A stretch of DNA of 64,000 nt from Bermanella sp. WJH001 (GTDB lineage Bacteria; Pseudomonadota; Gammaproteobacteria; Pseudomonadales; Oceanobacteraceae), in NCBI RefSeq assembly GCF_030070105.1, contig NZ_JASJOO010000002.1, forward strand, positions 1,178,001 through 1,242,000, in the 5' to 3' direction. Positions 8,565 to 17,800 of the stretch are shown piece after piece. The translations under genes were made by a program, and so were the position numbers. The notes below the pieces were generated by a model. The model ran no database searches and had not been told where the DNA came from. It saw only the letters and a program-made list of their open reading frames with translations. Numbering within the stretch: the stretch's first letter is position 1; each line of letters begins with the position of its first letter.

Positions 8565-9459
8565 GAGTGGACTCCTTAATTTGTTGAATTAAGGCGTTTG
8601 GGTCATCCACGACGATATTGAGTGATCGAGCCACCTGGGTATTAACATTGACATTAAAATACGGGTTTTCCAGAATTGAATCCGCTGATAACTCACCTCG
8701 ACTCCAGCTGGCCGCGGCTAAAAGCGTCTCTTCAATACCTGAGTAGGTACTGGCAACTGCGCCAGCTCGTACATATCCTTTATCCGGGCCGATAAGTGCT
8801 TTGCTTGAACGATACAAGCGCATAAGGATGCTACGTATGGTTGTGGTGTTGTACAGCGCATCATCATTGACGCCAAGTACAAGATCCACATCTGCCAGCA
8901 CCTTTAACGCGTGCCGATCCCAATCTAACGGGTCTTTAAGTTCTGCCCAATGCAAACTTAAACCAAAGCGTTTAGCTGCTTTATTAAACTCGGGCTTGTT
9001 GATATTTAACTGGCTTGAATGGAATACTCCCACTTGTCTTGCTTGGGGTACGAGGGCTCGAATCAAGGAGAGTTGTTTCACCATATCGGGTGAATTATCG
9101 AGTGTGGTAAATTTCTGCGAATATTGAGTGCTTAACTTCACTCTCGCTGCCTCTGGTAAAAACATAGCCAGTACCGGGCTGCTAAGCGTGTTAAATCTCA
9201 TTAATAACTGGTTAAGAGCGTTGGGACCTAGGGTCAACCATTTATCAATTTTGGCCTGATCTAAACTATTGAGATCAGAAACAGTGACTACTTGAACAGT
9301 ATCTGAGGGTAGTTGAATGGCTAGCTGTTGTTTGAAGGCTAAAATCTGATCACTTGAAGCGTCCACGAGCAGACCTACCGTACTCCCCCATGTAGGAAGA
9401 GAAAGCATCATACCCAATAATGTTATGGCTCTTATAAAACGGCTGATTGAGCGTCCCAT
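8554..9459 (-). CDS. periplasmic ABC-type substrate-binding protein, probable sensor partner
   Basis: This 301-residue exported protein has a signal peptide (FIRAITLLGMMLSLPTWGS) and the two-lobe pattern of the ABC_sub_bind family: LSLIRALVPQARQVGVFHSS, DLVLGVNDDALYNTTTIRSIL, then a PDKGYVRAGAVASTYS segment. Family members bind small ligands for transport or sensing. No permease or ATPase genes lie nearby. Its 3' end overlaps the hybrid kinase gene by 11 bp, so it more likely feeds a ligand signal to that kinase than a transporter. Confidence 0.75.
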   Translation of the reverse strand: MGRSISRFIRAITLLGMMLSLPTWGSTVGLLVDASSDQILAFKQQLAIQLPSDTVQVVTVSDLNSLDQAKIDKWLTLGPNALNQLLMRFNTLSSPVLAMFLPEAARVKLSTQYSQKFTTLDNSPDMVKQLSLIRALVPQARQVGVFHSSQLNINKPEFNKAAKRFGLSLHWAELKDPLDWDRHALKVLADVDLVLGVNDDALYNTTTIRSILMRLYRSSKALIGPDKGYVRAGAVASTYSGIEETLLAAASWSRGELSADSILENPYFNVNVNTQVARSLNIVVDDPNALIQQIKESTHER

Positions 9460-9530
9460 GCTCTAAGTTACCACTCCCAATTATTTAACCTTGAACTTAA
9501 TAGTAGTAGAGCATTATGCCTAATACTTGA

Positions 9531-9911
9531 TTAATGCGCTCGTTCTAATCGCTTAGAATGAGGTTTAGGAGCAAATTTTTTGTCTAAATATCGAATGATA
9601 TCTTCAGATTCATAAAGCCAGCGGCTTCCAGACGTACTTTCAATACGTAAACATGGGACTTGAGCCCTACCGCCACCTGCTAGCAGCTCTTTTTGATAAG
9701 CATGGCAACGATTAAGGTTTTTAACCGTAACAGGGACATTTAGGTGCTTGATGTGACGCTGAAGCTTGTTACTAAAAGGGCGCTGTTGGCAATCGTATAA
9801 CGTCAAGCAACAGGCCTGTCGGTCAACTTTTTTTTGCTCAAGTGAGCTGCGTTTTATTGGGGGGGTTATAACTGAAGAGCAAGATGCCAAAAATTTTCGG
9901 TACCAATACAT
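9531..9911 (-). CDS. glutaredoxin/GST N-terminal-like protein lacking the CPxC motif
   Basis: The 126-residue product matches a gammaproteobacterial thioredoxin-fold family. It has a hydrophobic N-terminus, a KKVD element, strand LTLYDC, the cis-proline region GGGRAQVPCLRIE and the C-terminal WLYESEDIIRYLDKKF. Family members I remember carry a CPFC-type active site after the first strand. Here the aligned residues read RPFS, so both catalytic cysteines appear replaced, although a cysteine three residues earlier (YDCQQRPF) remains. The start codon follows directly after a terminator-like hairpin and has no clear ribosome-binding site. Redox activity is doubtful. Confidence 0.65.
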   Translation of the reverse strand: MYWYRKFLASCSSVITPPIKRSSLEQKKVDRQACCLTLYDCQQRPFSNKLQRHIKHLNVPVTVKNLNRCHAYQKELLAGGGRAQVPCLRIESTSGSRWLYESEDIIRYLDKKFAPKPHSKRLERAH

Positions 9912-9943
9912 AAAAACGCCAAGCCAGCTTCATAGGTTTGGCG
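9912..9943 (-). terminator. probable lepB terminator
   Basis: On the minus strand a stem (CGCCAAACC pairing with GGCTTGGCG, one mismatch) is followed by five Ts directly before the start codon of the next gene. It lies about 200 bp downstream of lepB. The remaining gap (9944-10141) shows no gene. Confidence 0.45.
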
Positions 9944-10141
9944 CTATTCTACTGCTCAAAACTCAAAATACCAGCCCAATTAGTCAGAATTAAACCAGTA
10001 TTATTCGATTAAGTGCGAATACCACCAATGAACCTATGCAAATACAATAAAACATCATCCAACGGGCCATGATGCAGCGCCGACACACTTTTTTTGCTTT
10101 CACTTATCAGCCTCCCATGAGTCTTATAAGTGTAGCCAAGT

Positions 10142-10939
10142 TTAGTGAATTAGCTTATTGCGTGAAAAACTTGGAATGCTGCTCCAGTCTTCCCAATGCA
10201 TCCAAACCGCAAAGGCTTTACCTACGATATTTTTATCTGGCACAAATCCCCAAAAGCGGCTGTCGCCTGAATTATCGCGGTTATCACCCATCATAAAATA
10301 ATGCCCTTGAGGCACAATCCATTCACCGTCACCTCGACTTGGGATACCCACATACTGCTGGATAGGATAATCAAATTCTTCATAGGTCGTTATTCGCGGG
10401 GCGTTATGGGGAAACGCGCCAATGAGCTCTTGAGGTACTTGCTCACCATTAATAAATAACTGCTTATTGCTATAACGAATATGATCACCCGGTAAACCTA
10501 TGACGCGTTTAATGAAATAGCGAGGGTCATGGGGTGGGATAAATACCATCACATCACCACGCTCAGGGTCATCAACCTCAATCACTTTTGTTCCAAGCAC
10601 TGGCAATCGAAAACCATAAGAGAACTTATTAACAAGTATAAAATCCCCTTTAATCAACGTAGGCTCCATGGAGCCTGATGGGATTTGAAATGGCTCAACC
10701 AAGAATGATCTAAGCACTAAAACCAACGCTAAGACAGGGAAAAAACCTTTGCTATTCTCAATAAGCCAAGGCTCTTTGCTTGCCAATTCAACCTGCTCGT
10801 CAGTCGCACCTTGCTGCTGCGCTTGAGCCACCATGGCCATACGTTTTTTTGAAAAATACAATTTATCTGCCAAAGCTACTAAGCCAGTGGCAAAGGTAGC
10901 CAATACTAAAACCAAGGGAAAATCGATATCCATGAACAT
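10142..10939 (-). CDS. lepB: signal peptidase I
   Basis: LepB removes signal peptides from exported proteins at the periplasmic face of the inner membrane. The 265-residue protein has two N-terminal membrane segments (about 7-25 and 65-82). It carries the Ser-Lys catalytic dyad: Ser90 in IPSGSMEPT and Lys144 in RYFIKRVIGLPGD. The late box GDNRDNSGDSRFWG is intact. The length is slightly under that of E. coli LepB. The usual lepA and rnc neighbours are not present, as the next upstream gene is dgt at 85 bp. Confidence 0.96.
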   Translation of the reverse strand: MFMDIDFPLVLVLATFATGLVALADKLYFSKKRMAMVAQAQQQGATDEQVELASKEPWLIENSKGFFPVLALVLVLRSFLVEPFQIPSGSMEPTLIKGDFILVNKFSYGFRLPVLGTKVIEVDDPERGDVMVFIPPHDPRYFIKRVIGLPGDHIRYSNKQLFINGEQVPQELIGAFPHNAPRITTYEEFDYPIQQYVGIPSRGDGEWIVPQGHYFMMGDNRDNSGDSRFWGFVPDKNIVGKAFAVWMHWEDWSSIPSFSRNKLIH

Positions 10940-11024
10940 CTCGTTGTTATATTTGTGTATATGAAAAGCGGAGCCATTCTACCAATCTGGAGCAGAATCT
11001 CACCTAATAAATATCTCGCAAATG

Positions 11025-12362
11025 TTAATGCCTCAGACCACGTATTGCTTGAGCAAGTTCAACCGCATAGGCATCTGTCATCCCAGCAATATAATCCACC
11101 ACACGTAAATACGCCCGATATTTATCCCAGCCCACTTGAGGGGCATGTCGACCAATTAGGTCTAAAATGCGTTGGGACTTATAACTGATTTGCCCACCTT
11201 CTAGAACTTCATCAATTGCCGTGAGGAAAGATTCCAATAAGCTACCAAGGGTGGTGTAGGCGCCAATTTCAATTAAAGCTTTTTTAGGGTCTTTGAAGAT
11301 TTTCTCACGCGCTAATGATTTCGCTTGGTAAATACACTCAGAGACTTTAGGGTCAGCTAAGGAGATCAAGTCCCCACTTAGCTTACCCTGCAATAATACC
11401 TGTTCTTGCTCAACAAATGCCTGAGCTACCGAGTTAACCATGATCTCAATGGCTTTACCGCGTAAAATGGCCAATCGTCTTCGCGCGGGATCTTCCGCTG
11501 TAGTCTTAAAGTAGGAAGCGGGTACGTCATCACCAATTAAGCCCAACAAAAGTGACTCGACCTCGGCATATTGCAAGAGATTCATTTCTACACCATCTTC
11601 TAAATCGATAATGGCATAACAAATGTCATCTGCCGCTTCCATTAAATACACCAGAGGATGACGACAATAACGATCCTCGTCTAACTTTATTAGGCCAACC
11701 TCTTGTGCAATTTCATTTAAGAAAGACAGCTCTGATTGGTATACCCCAAATTTCTCACCTTTCAGTGGGTCTTGATAACCACTGTGCCAAGGGTACTTTA
11801 AAAAACTGCCGAGGGTGGCATAGGTCAAGCGCATGCCGCCATCAAAACGGTGGTATTCCAGTTGCGTTAAAATTCGCAAGCCCTGTGCATTGCCTTCAAA
11901 TGTTTGAAAGTCCTTAATTTGTGAATCACTTAGCCCTGACAAAAATGCTGCATTTTTACCATCACGGAACCAGTGACGGATAGCGTCTTCGCCGGTATGA
12001 CCAAACGGCGGGTTACCTATGTCATGGGCTAAACAGGCCGCTTGAACTATGGCACCTAAATCTGCTGGGGTAATATGAGCCGGTAAATTTTCCTCCAGCA
12101 TCTCACCCACTTGCGCGCCTAAGCTGCGTCCCACACAGCTCACTTCTAAGCTGTGGGTTAAACGACTATGGATATGGTCATTATCACTTAGTGGATGCAC
12201 CTGAGTTTTACGCTCTAACCGTCTAAAGCTACTAGAAAAAATAACTCGATCATGGTCTTTATGAAACGGGGTGCGTGACTCACTTAACTCTGACGCATCC
12301 AACACGCCAAAGCGCTTGGCATTGAGTAATGTTTTCCAATCCACTGACTTCCCCTTATCCAA
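11025..12362 (-). CDS. dgt: deoxyguanosinetriphosphate triphosphohydrolase-like HD protein
   Basis: The 445-residue protein is a dNTP triphosphohydrolase of the HD superfamily. It releases triphosphate from dNTPs and helps set dNTP pools. Metal-binding residues are visible in [27 protein letters not shown] and the later [18 protein letters not shown]. The N-terminus ([26 protein letters not shown]) is the family signature. It sits 23 bp downstream of pheA and may be co-transcribed with it. Length and motifs fit the dGTPase-like group. Exact dNTP specificity cannot be read. Confidence 0.93.
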   Translation of the reverse strand: MDKGKSVDWKTLLNAKRFGVLDASELSESRTPFHKDHDRVIFSSSFRRLERKTQVHPLSDNDHIHSRLTHSLEVSCVGRSLGAQVGEMLEENLPAHITPADLGAIVQAACLAHDIGNPPFGHTGEDAIRHWFRDGKNAAFLSGLSDSQIKDFQTFEGNAQGLRILTQLEYHRFDGGMRLTYATLGSFLKYPWHSGYQDPLKGEKFGVYQSELSFLNEIAQEVGLIKLDEDRYCRHPLVYLMEAADDICYAIIDLEDGVEMNLLQYAEVESLLLGLIGDDVPASYFKTTAEDPARRRLAILRGKAIEIMVNSVAQAFVEQEQVLLQGKLSGDLISLADPKVSECIYQAKSLAREKIFKDPKKALIEIGAYTTLGSLLESFLTAIDEVLEGGQISYKSQRILDLIGRHAPQVGWDKYRAYLRVVDYIAGMTDAYAVELAQAIRGLRH

Positions 12363-12385
12363 TCAATCCAGATGCAATGCTTGCA

Positions 12386-13213
12386 TCATTTTACTCTAAA
12401 TGGGTGTGACTCAAATGTACCTAACCAGCGATACTCTGAGGCGTAAAACTTCAGTTCTTCAATCGCCTGCTGCATGGCTTGTGATTCTATGTGCTGAGCA
12501 ATATCAATGTGAAACTGGCTGCTTTTGAGAGTGGCATTATCCAAATAGCTTTCTATTTTTATCAAATTTAACCCATTGGTAGCAAAGCCCCCTAACGCTT
12601 TATACAGTGCAGCAGGAATATTCCTCAAGGTGAATAAAATCGAAGTAATGTATTGTGTGTCAGGTTCATAAGCAGGCATCTCAGGGTTTTTCATCAGCAC
12701 AATAAACCGCGTGGTATTACCTGTTATATCTTCAAATTGGCGTTCAATAATTTCAAGCCCATACAGCTGTGCAGCCAACTCTGATGCAACCACACTGCCA
12801 CTTAAGTCCTTACTCTGAGATAGCAATTTTGCTGCCCCTGCGGTATCAAATTCAGCTCGAGACTCCAAACCTAGCTTGATAATTTTGTCATGGCACTGAG
12901 CCAAAGCCTGTGGGTGTGACATAACCCAAGTGGGCTTAGCCTGCGGCAAAGCCATCAAACAGTGGGATACCGGCTGAAAGTGCTCAGCCACAATATTTAG
13001 ATGGGTTTTAGGTATTTGCCGATAAATTTCTTCAACCCGCCCAGCACTGGAGTTTTCAAGGGGAATCATGGCCCAATCCGCCTTACCTGATTCCACCGCG
13101 GCAATAGCCTGAACAAAACTATCATAGGCAACCGGTTGCGCCTCTGGGCTAACGTGGGTGCACGCCAAGTGACTATAGGCCCCTAACTGCCCCTGAAATG
13201 CTATTTTGCGCAT
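12386..13213 (-). CDS. pheA: prephenate dehydratase, monofunctional
   Basis: The enzyme converts prephenate to phenylpyruvate in phenylalanine biosynthesis. The 275-residue protein begins directly with the catalytic domain (IAFQGQLGAYSHLAC, then ADWAMIPLENSSAGRVEE) and has the catalytic GNTTRFIVL motif. A regulatory ACT domain follows from about residue 190 (TSILFTLRNIPAALYKALGGF, LIKIES). There is no N-terminal chorismate mutase domain, unlike the bifunctional P-protein common in gammaproteobacteria, so a mutase must be encoded elsewhere. The ACT domain implies feedback inhibition by phenylalanine. Confidence 0.93.
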   Translation of the reverse strand: MRKIAFQGQLGAYSHLACTHVSPEAQPVAYDSFVQAIAAVESGKADWAMIPLENSSAGRVEEIYRQIPKTHLNIVAEHFQPVSHCLMALPQAKPTWVMSHPQALAQCHDKIIKLGLESRAEFDTAGAAKLLSQSKDLSGSVVASELAAQLYGLEIIERQFEDITGNTTRFIVLMKNPEMPAYEPDTQYITSILFTLRNIPAALYKALGGFATNGLNLIKIESYLDNATLKSSQFHIDIAQHIESQAMQQAIEELKFYASEYRWLGTFESHPFRVK

Positions 13214-13317
13214 ACCGATACCTTTTTTATAACTTAATTAGATACTAACAGCTTTTGATAAATTCGATATGTATTGCAGCTCTTCTATACTCAAACAAAA
13301 CCCAATCAAGAAATCCA

Positions 13318-14529
13318 ATGCTAAAAAAAATTGCAACCGAAAACCTCAAGCCTGGCATGTATGTGGCGAATATCGCACAGCAAGGCCTCAGCCTGCATGA
13401 ACACGAGCGTGAGGGACGAATTTCGGACCAGCAAACCATTAATATGCTGATAAAACGTGGTGTCAAAGAGCTTTATATTGACACTGACAAAGGCGGCGAC
13501 AGCCCGCACGCCATAAGCAAAGAAGCCAGCGAAGAAAAGCTAAATACCGAAATTATCGATATCGCTCAACAAAAACCGGCAGAAAGAGATACAAAATCAA
13601 CGGATCTTGATAAAGAGCTTGAGAAAGCAACCAAATTACACAGCGAAGCCTTAAGCCTAGTTAACCACGCCATGTCATCTGCCAAATCCGGTCAAGCGGT
13701 TGATATTACACCGTTTGAGAACATGGCTGATAATTTCATGGACTCAGTCGTTCGCAATCAAAATGCACTTGCATGCTTATCGCGTATTCGAAAGAAAGAT
13801 AACTACCTAATGGAGCATAGCGTTAATGTTGCGGTTCTCATGTCCATATTAGGCAAACACCTAGAGTTGGAGCGCGCATATCTGCATCAATGTGTAACCG
13901 GTGCCCTTTTGCATGATATTGGCAAGATTCTTATCCCTGACAGTGTCTTACATAAACCCGACAAACTGACTGATGATGAATACAGCATCATGAAAAAACA
14001 CGCCACCTACAGCCAGAAAATCCTACAAAGAAATGCGCGCTTTTCTCAGGTATCCATTAACGTAGCTGCCCAACATCACGAAAGAATGGATGGCCGCGGA
14101 TACCCACTTGGCTTAAAAGGTGATGAAATATCGTTGGAAGCCAGAATGGCATCTGTAGTTGATATATATGATGCGATTACCGCCGATAGGGTTTATCACA
14201 AGGGCATGACACCCTCTAATGCATTAAAAAGAATGATGGAGTGGTGTGGCCCTCACCTAGATACACAGTATGTCCATAGCTTTATAAAAGCCATTGGCGT
14301 TTATCCTGTGGGTTCATTGGTCAAACTTAATAATGATACCGCGGGTGTTGTCATTGAGGAGAATGAAGATAGCCTCAAGCCCGTTGTGAAAGTGATATAC
14401 AACCTTAAAAATAATAATTACACCCAAGTAACCACAAAAGATTTAAGCCAAGATGATATTCAGGAGCGAGTGACTCAGGTATTAGACCCTAATGACTTTG
14501 GCATAAACCTTAAAGATTTTATGATTTAA
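13318..14529 (+). CDS. HD-GYP cyclic-di-GMP phosphodiesterase with DUF3391 N-terminus
   Basis: I start this gene at 13318 because the DUF3391 domain normally opens with a sequence like MLKKIATENLKPGMYV; an in-frame start at 13255 adds 21 unrelated residues. The 403-residue product has DUF3391 (about 1-120) and then an HD-GYP domain: EHSVNVAVL, LLHDIGKI, HHERMDGRGYPLGL and VVDIYDAITADRVY, all metal ligands present. HD-GYP proteins hydrolyse cyclic-di-GMP to pGpG or GMP and affect motility and biofilm. A short C-terminal extension follows (VGSLVKLNNDTAGVV). It is soluble and cytoplasmic. Confidence 0.92.
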   Translation: MLKKIATENLKPGMYVANIAQQGLSLHEHEREGRISDQQTINMLIKRGVKELYIDTDKGGDSPHAISKEASEEKLNTEIIDIAQQKPAERDTKSTDLDKELEKATKLHSEALSLVNHAMSSAKSGQAVDITPFENMADNFMDSVVRNQNALACLSRIRKKDNYLMEHSVNVAVLMSILGKHLELERAYLHQCVTGALLHDIGKILIPDSVLHKPDKLTDDEYSIMKKHATYSQKILQRNARFSQVSINVAAQHHERMDGRGYPLGLKGDEISLEARMASVVDIYDAITADRVYHKGMTPSNALKRMMEWCGPHLDTQYVHSFIKAIGVYPVGSLVKLNNDTAGVVIEENEDSLKPVVKVIYNLKNNNYTQVTTKDLSQDDIQERVTQVLDPNDFGINLKDFMI

Positions 14530-14592
14530 CCCCTTTTTAAGTCATGACCTTGTAAGTCATTGTATTTACATTAAAAAAAATAAAAAAAAAGG

Positions 14593-14621
14593 TTGACCAA
14601 ATACGCTTTCGCCAATAATAT
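14593..14621 (+). promoter_or_regulatory. promoter of the tRNA-Asn/tRNA-Pro cluster
   Basis: A -35 box TTGACC (14593-14598) and a -10 box TAATAT (14616-14621) are separated by 17 bp. A GC-rich discriminator (ACGCCCCGC) follows, as in stringently controlled stable-RNA promoters. It lies about 40 bp upstream of the tRNA-Asn gene. Confidence 0.65.
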
Positions 14622-14661
14622 ACGCCCCGCAGTCAAGGCAACGCCGAGACAGCACTGTAGT

Positions 14662-14737
14662 TCCTCGATAGCTCAGTTGGTAGAGCAGTAGACTGTTAAT
14701 CTATTGGTCACTGGTTCGAGTCCAGTTCGAGGAGCCA
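14662..14737 (+). tRNA. tRNA-Asn (GTT)
   Basis: The 76-base cloverleaf has acceptor arms TCCTCGA and TCGAGGA, anticodon GTT in GACTGTTAATC, T-loop GGTTCGAGTCC and an encoded CCA end. It is the first tRNA of a three-gene cluster. Confidence 0.97.
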
Positions 14738-14741
14738 CTTT

Positions 14742-14818
<77 letters not shown>

Positions 14819-14878
14819 TCTTTTTTATCTCAGTAAAATCTTTAAGTATCTAACAATTCCTTTGTTATATATATCTGT

Positions 14879-14955
<77 letters not shown>

Positions 14956-15057
14956 TAATTACTTATTTCTTAACCCCCCCTTATTACTCTGAACTCTGTC
15001 GATTGATCGCCCTCATTACATCAAAGCATTACTGTTATCTTGCCAATCAGCAGACAT

Positions 15058-15086
15058 AAAAAAACCCTAGCAAGCTAGGGTTTTTT
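15058..15086. terminator. bidirectional intrinsic terminator
   Basis: A CCCTAG/CTAGGG stem with a CAAG loop is flanked by a run of As on the left and six Ts on the right, so it can end both the tRNA transcript (plus) and the FKBP gene (minus). Confidence 0.85.
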
Positions 15087-15106
15087 CGTATCAATCAGGC
15101 CTAAAA

Positions 15107-15787
15107 TTAAGACTTTTCGATCGACAACAATTCAACTTCAAATACTAAAGTAGAATTAGCAGGAATTTTAGGGCTAGGGCTTTGAGCACCGTACGCTAAT
15201 TCCGCTGGAATATGTAAGCGCCATTTACCACCTACTTTCATCATTTGCAGCGCTTCAGTCCAGCCAGCAATTACACGGTTAACCGGAAACTTCGCTGGCG
15301 TACCACGTTCAATAGAACTATCAAACACAGAACCGTTAATTAAAGTACCCTGATAATGCACTTCAACCGTATCAGTAGCCTTAGGTGCTTCACCTGTTCC
15401 TTCTGAAATCACTTCATATAACAAACCGCTTGCAGTAGCCTTAACACCTTCTTTTTGCGCTGTTGCGGCTAGGTAATCCGCACCTTCTTTTAGAACACCT
15501 TCAGATTCTAATTGCTGCTTAGCCATCTGCTCTTCACGTACCGCGGCAAACGCTTCACGAATGGCATCTTCTTCTAGACGAGCAGGCTTCTCATTTAACA
15601 CATCTTGAAGACCTGCAATCATGGCTTGTGTATTAATTTCAATTGGCTGGCCAGTTACGCTACGCGCCATACTCATACCAATGCCATAACTCATTTTGTC
15701 TACATTGCTTTCAAGAGCAACTTCTTTTTCACCACAACCTGCTAAAAGTGCCGCAGATACTAGGGCAACCATAGGTAATTTACGCAT
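15107..15787 (-). CDS. FKBP-type peptidyl-prolyl isomerase lipoprotein
   Basis: The product is a lipoprotein (MRKLPMVALVSAALLAGC, lipobox LAGC). It has an FKBP N-terminal dimerisation domain (about 20-110, KMSYGIGMSMARSV) and a C-terminal FKBP domain (about 125-225: VEVHYQGTLINGSVFDSS, VNRVIAGWTEALQMMKVGGKWRLHIP, YGAQSP). It accelerates proline isomerisation and folding of envelope proteins, as FkpA/Mip do. I start at 15787 because the AAGAGA ribosome-binding sequence is six bases upstream. An in-frame ATG two codons earlier (15793) is too close to it. The small lipoprotein gene upstream ends 16 bp away, so the two form an operon. Confidence 0.9.
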   Translation of the reverse strand: MRKLPMVALVSAALLAGCGEKEVALESNVDKMSYGIGMSMARSVTGQPIEINTQAMIAGLQDVLNEKPARLEEDAIREAFAAVREEQMAKQQLESEGVLKEGADYLAATAQKEGVKATASGLLYEVISEGTGEAPKATDTVEVHYQGTLINGSVFDSSIERGTPAKFPVNRVIAGWTEALQMMKVGGKWRLHIPAELAYGAQSPSPKIPANSTLVFEVELLSIEKS

Positions 15788-15803
15788 TTTCATTCTCTTA
15801 TCA

Positions 15804-16025
15804 TTAATTACAAACAAAACGACCCTCATTTAATCGACGCTTACATTCTCGGTGGTAGTTCTCACAAACTTGATGCTCTGCAGTAGACAGTCCCACAGCG
15901 TAATCACACTCATGTATTTTTTGCCTTAAATCATCATCACTTAAACGCGTAATCTCGTTACCGCAACCAAGTAAACACACAGACAAAACCATCAGCATTA
16001 GTTTTTTAGATTTACCATCCAACAT
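15804..16025 (-). CDS. small cysteine-rich lipoprotein
   Basis: This 73-residue product opens with a lipoprotein signal (SKKLMLMVLSVCLLGC). The acidic, cysteine-containing mature part (HECDYAVGL, CENYHRECKRRL, FVCN) looks like a conserved small envelope protein, but I cannot name its family. It sits between a terminator at 16068-16094 and the FKBP lipoprotein gene 16 bp downstream. The start at 16025 is the most sensible because the frame further upstream runs into the terminator. No strong ribosome-binding site is visible. Confidence 0.6.
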   Translation of the reverse strand: MLDGKSKKLMLMVLSVCLLGCGNEITRLSDDDLRQKIHECDYAVGLSTAEHQVCENYHRECKRRLNEGRFVCN

Positions 16026-16067
16026 AAGCCAAACCAATCCATTAAAATCAAGCCAAACAACACTTAA

Positions 16068-16094
16068 AATAAAAGCCAGCAAGCTGGCTTTTAT
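16068..16094 (-). terminator. terminator of the outer-membrane protein gene
   Basis: The stem AAAAGCCAGC / GCTGGCTTTT with a two-base centre is T-rich on the minus-strand 3' side (TTTTATTTT). It separates the TIGR04219-type gene from the small lipoprotein gene. Confidence 0.75.
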
Positions 16095-16105
16095 TAACTC
16101 AAAAC

Positions 16106-16867
16106 TTAAAGGTGAAGACTTAGACCAAGATATGGGCCAGCAACCGTTGCTTCAGCAGACAAATCACCAAAGTCTGCTTCGTCTAGTTTAAGATCAAAGC
16201 TGCGGTAACCAGCAGTAATACCCACATCCAATAAAGGAATTACAGGTAATACATATGTTAAGTTAGCATCAAAATCGGTCAGGCTTGTATCACCATAAGA
16301 GATGGTATTGATGTTAGCCGCAACAGAAAGACCGGTTAGTGGGATATCGATACCCGCATTCAAGTAACCCATAGGTACAACAAAATCAAAATCAGCAGAT
16401 GCATTAAAAGTATCTGATCCAGTGTTATCAACCACTGTCATTTGACCATCAAACTGACGTGCAGTTAGACCAAAATCAAACGTGACAATCGGTAGAGGCA
16501 GGCTCCAGTATAGTGTGAAGTCGGTATGACTTAAATCCAAAGTACTATCAACACTTCCATCAACACTCGTGCCATTGAAATTGAAGGCATCAGGAATTGC
16601 ACCACTGCCATCAGCGTCCATAGCGGTTTGTTTAATTTTAACATTTGGAATCACAGGGATTGGATGTTCAAACGCCACATATAAAACGCTCTGCCCATCT
16701 GCCTTTAAACCAAGATTATCATCAAGGTCGGCCGAACCATTTACCACATCACCCGATACGGTTTGATCCCAGTAATAACCACCGGCATAAAAATCAACTA
16801 ATGGCAGTGCACTGGCTGCCTGAGGTAAAGACGCAGCAACAACGGCCGCAGCAAGGATTTTTTTCAT
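16106..16867 (-). CDS. TIGR04219-type outer-membrane beta-barrel protein
   Basis: Start 16867 is chosen because it has a GGAAGA ribosome-binding site and opens a classical signal peptide (MKKILAAAVVAASLPQAASA). A longer frame to 16906 adds 13 non-signal residues. The 253-residue product begins its mature part with LPLVDFYAGGYYWDQTVSGD, shows alternating amphipathic strands and ends with an aromatic-free GPYLGLSLHL. This matches the TIGR04219 family of small outer-membrane barrels. The physiological role of the family is not known. It is a monocistronic unit with its own terminator. Confidence 0.82.
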   Translation of the reverse strand: MKKILAAAVVAASLPQAASALPLVDFYAGGYYWDQTVSGDVVNGSADLDDNLGLKADGQSVLYVAFEHPIPVIPNVKIKQTAMDADGSGAIPDAFNFNGTSVDGSVDSTLDLSHTDFTLYWSLPLPIVTFDFGLTARQFDGQMTVVDNTGSDTFNASADFDFVVPMGYLNAGIDIPLTGLSVAANINTISYGDTSLTDFDANLTYVLPVIPLLDVGITAGYRSFDLKLDEADFGDLSAEATVAGPYLGLSLHL

Positions 16868-17002
16868 TGTTATCTTCCTTTTAAAAGTAAACTTTATATT
16901 AACCAAGGCTTAACGCTACCATGATCATTAGGTTTGACCAAATTTAATCACAACTGCAAGCAAAACACAGCCACACTAAAGGCTATATGTGAGCATTTTC
17001 AC

Positions 17003-17800
17003 TCATGCTGTGACTTTTTTGTTGGTAATTTGTTGTGCAGATGTAAGCTGACACCAATCAAAGCCTGTTTCTTGATCAGCCATAATCACCCAGTCCGGCT
17101 CGCAGTGCAAAGCTGAACAAATATTTTGAATGGCAAGTTCAGCCTGATTATTCTGCTCACTGATATGGGTGGCTACAACATACTGAAGCTGCTCTTGCTC
17201 CACTTGCATTAAAAAATGCGCCGCTTGTTCATTGTTTAAATGCCCAAGCGAACCCTCAACTCTCACCTTTAATTTTGGCGGATAAGGCCCACGGCGTAAC
17301 ATCCCCACATCATGATTGGTTTCGATTAACAATCCATGACAATGACGATACTTTTCTAAAATATAAGGCGTCAAACTACCCAAATCAGTGAGAACCCCCA
17401 CGGTAAACTCACCATCCGTCACAACAAATTGCGTGGGCTCTCTGGCATCATGAGGAACCACAACTGGGGAAACCCTAAGCTCTCCAATTTGAAAATCATT
17501 ATGGCTATCTATAACTTTTAAACTTGGAATCACTCCCAGACCGTCATGCAAAGAAGTGCCGTGTGAACAATAAACTGGGATTCGATATTTACGAGCAAGG
17601 GGGCCAACCCCCTTAATGTGATCACTGTGCTCATGAGTGATAAGCACAGCTGTTAAATTTAAAGGGGTTAACCCTTTTTGGGCAAGACGGTTTTCAACTT
17701 CACGCAGGGTAAAACCATCATCAATTAAGATGCAGGTATCACCCTTTTGAATCAAGGTACCGTTACCTTTACTACCACTACCTATACTACAAAAACGCAC
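17003..17800 (-). CDS. MBL-fold metallohydrolase (YycJ/WalJ-like)
   Basis: The 265-residue protein starts with GTG at 17800, overlapping the bamC stop by one base (TAGTG), so translation is coupled. Motifs of the metallo-beta-lactamase fold are present: SIGSGSKGNGTLI, DDGFT, the metal-binding THEHSDHIKGV, VPHDA and later ETNHD. This resembles the YycJ/WalJ phosphodiesterase-like group, predicted to act on nucleic acid or cyclic nucleotide substrates. The gene follows dapA and bamC, as in many Pseudomonas-like genomes. Confidence 0.85.
   Translation of the reverse strand: MRFCSIGSGSKGNGTLIQKGDTCILIDDGFTLREVENRLAQKGLTPLNLTAVLITHEHSDHIKGVGPLARKYRIPVYCSHGTSLHDGLGVIPSLKVIDSHNDFQIGELRVSPVVVPHDAREPTQFVVTDGEFTVGVLTDLGSLTPYILEKYRHCHGLLIETNHDVGMLRRGPYPPKLKVRVEGSLGHLNNEQAAHFLMQVEQEQLQYVVATHISEQNNQAELAIQNICSALHCEPDWVIMADQETGFDWCQLTSAQQITNKKVTA

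Noticed and set aside
14530-14592. A-rich stretch after the HD-GYP gene as a terminator
   Set aside because: It has poly-A runs but no stem, so it is only the AT-rich upstream part of the tRNA promoter.
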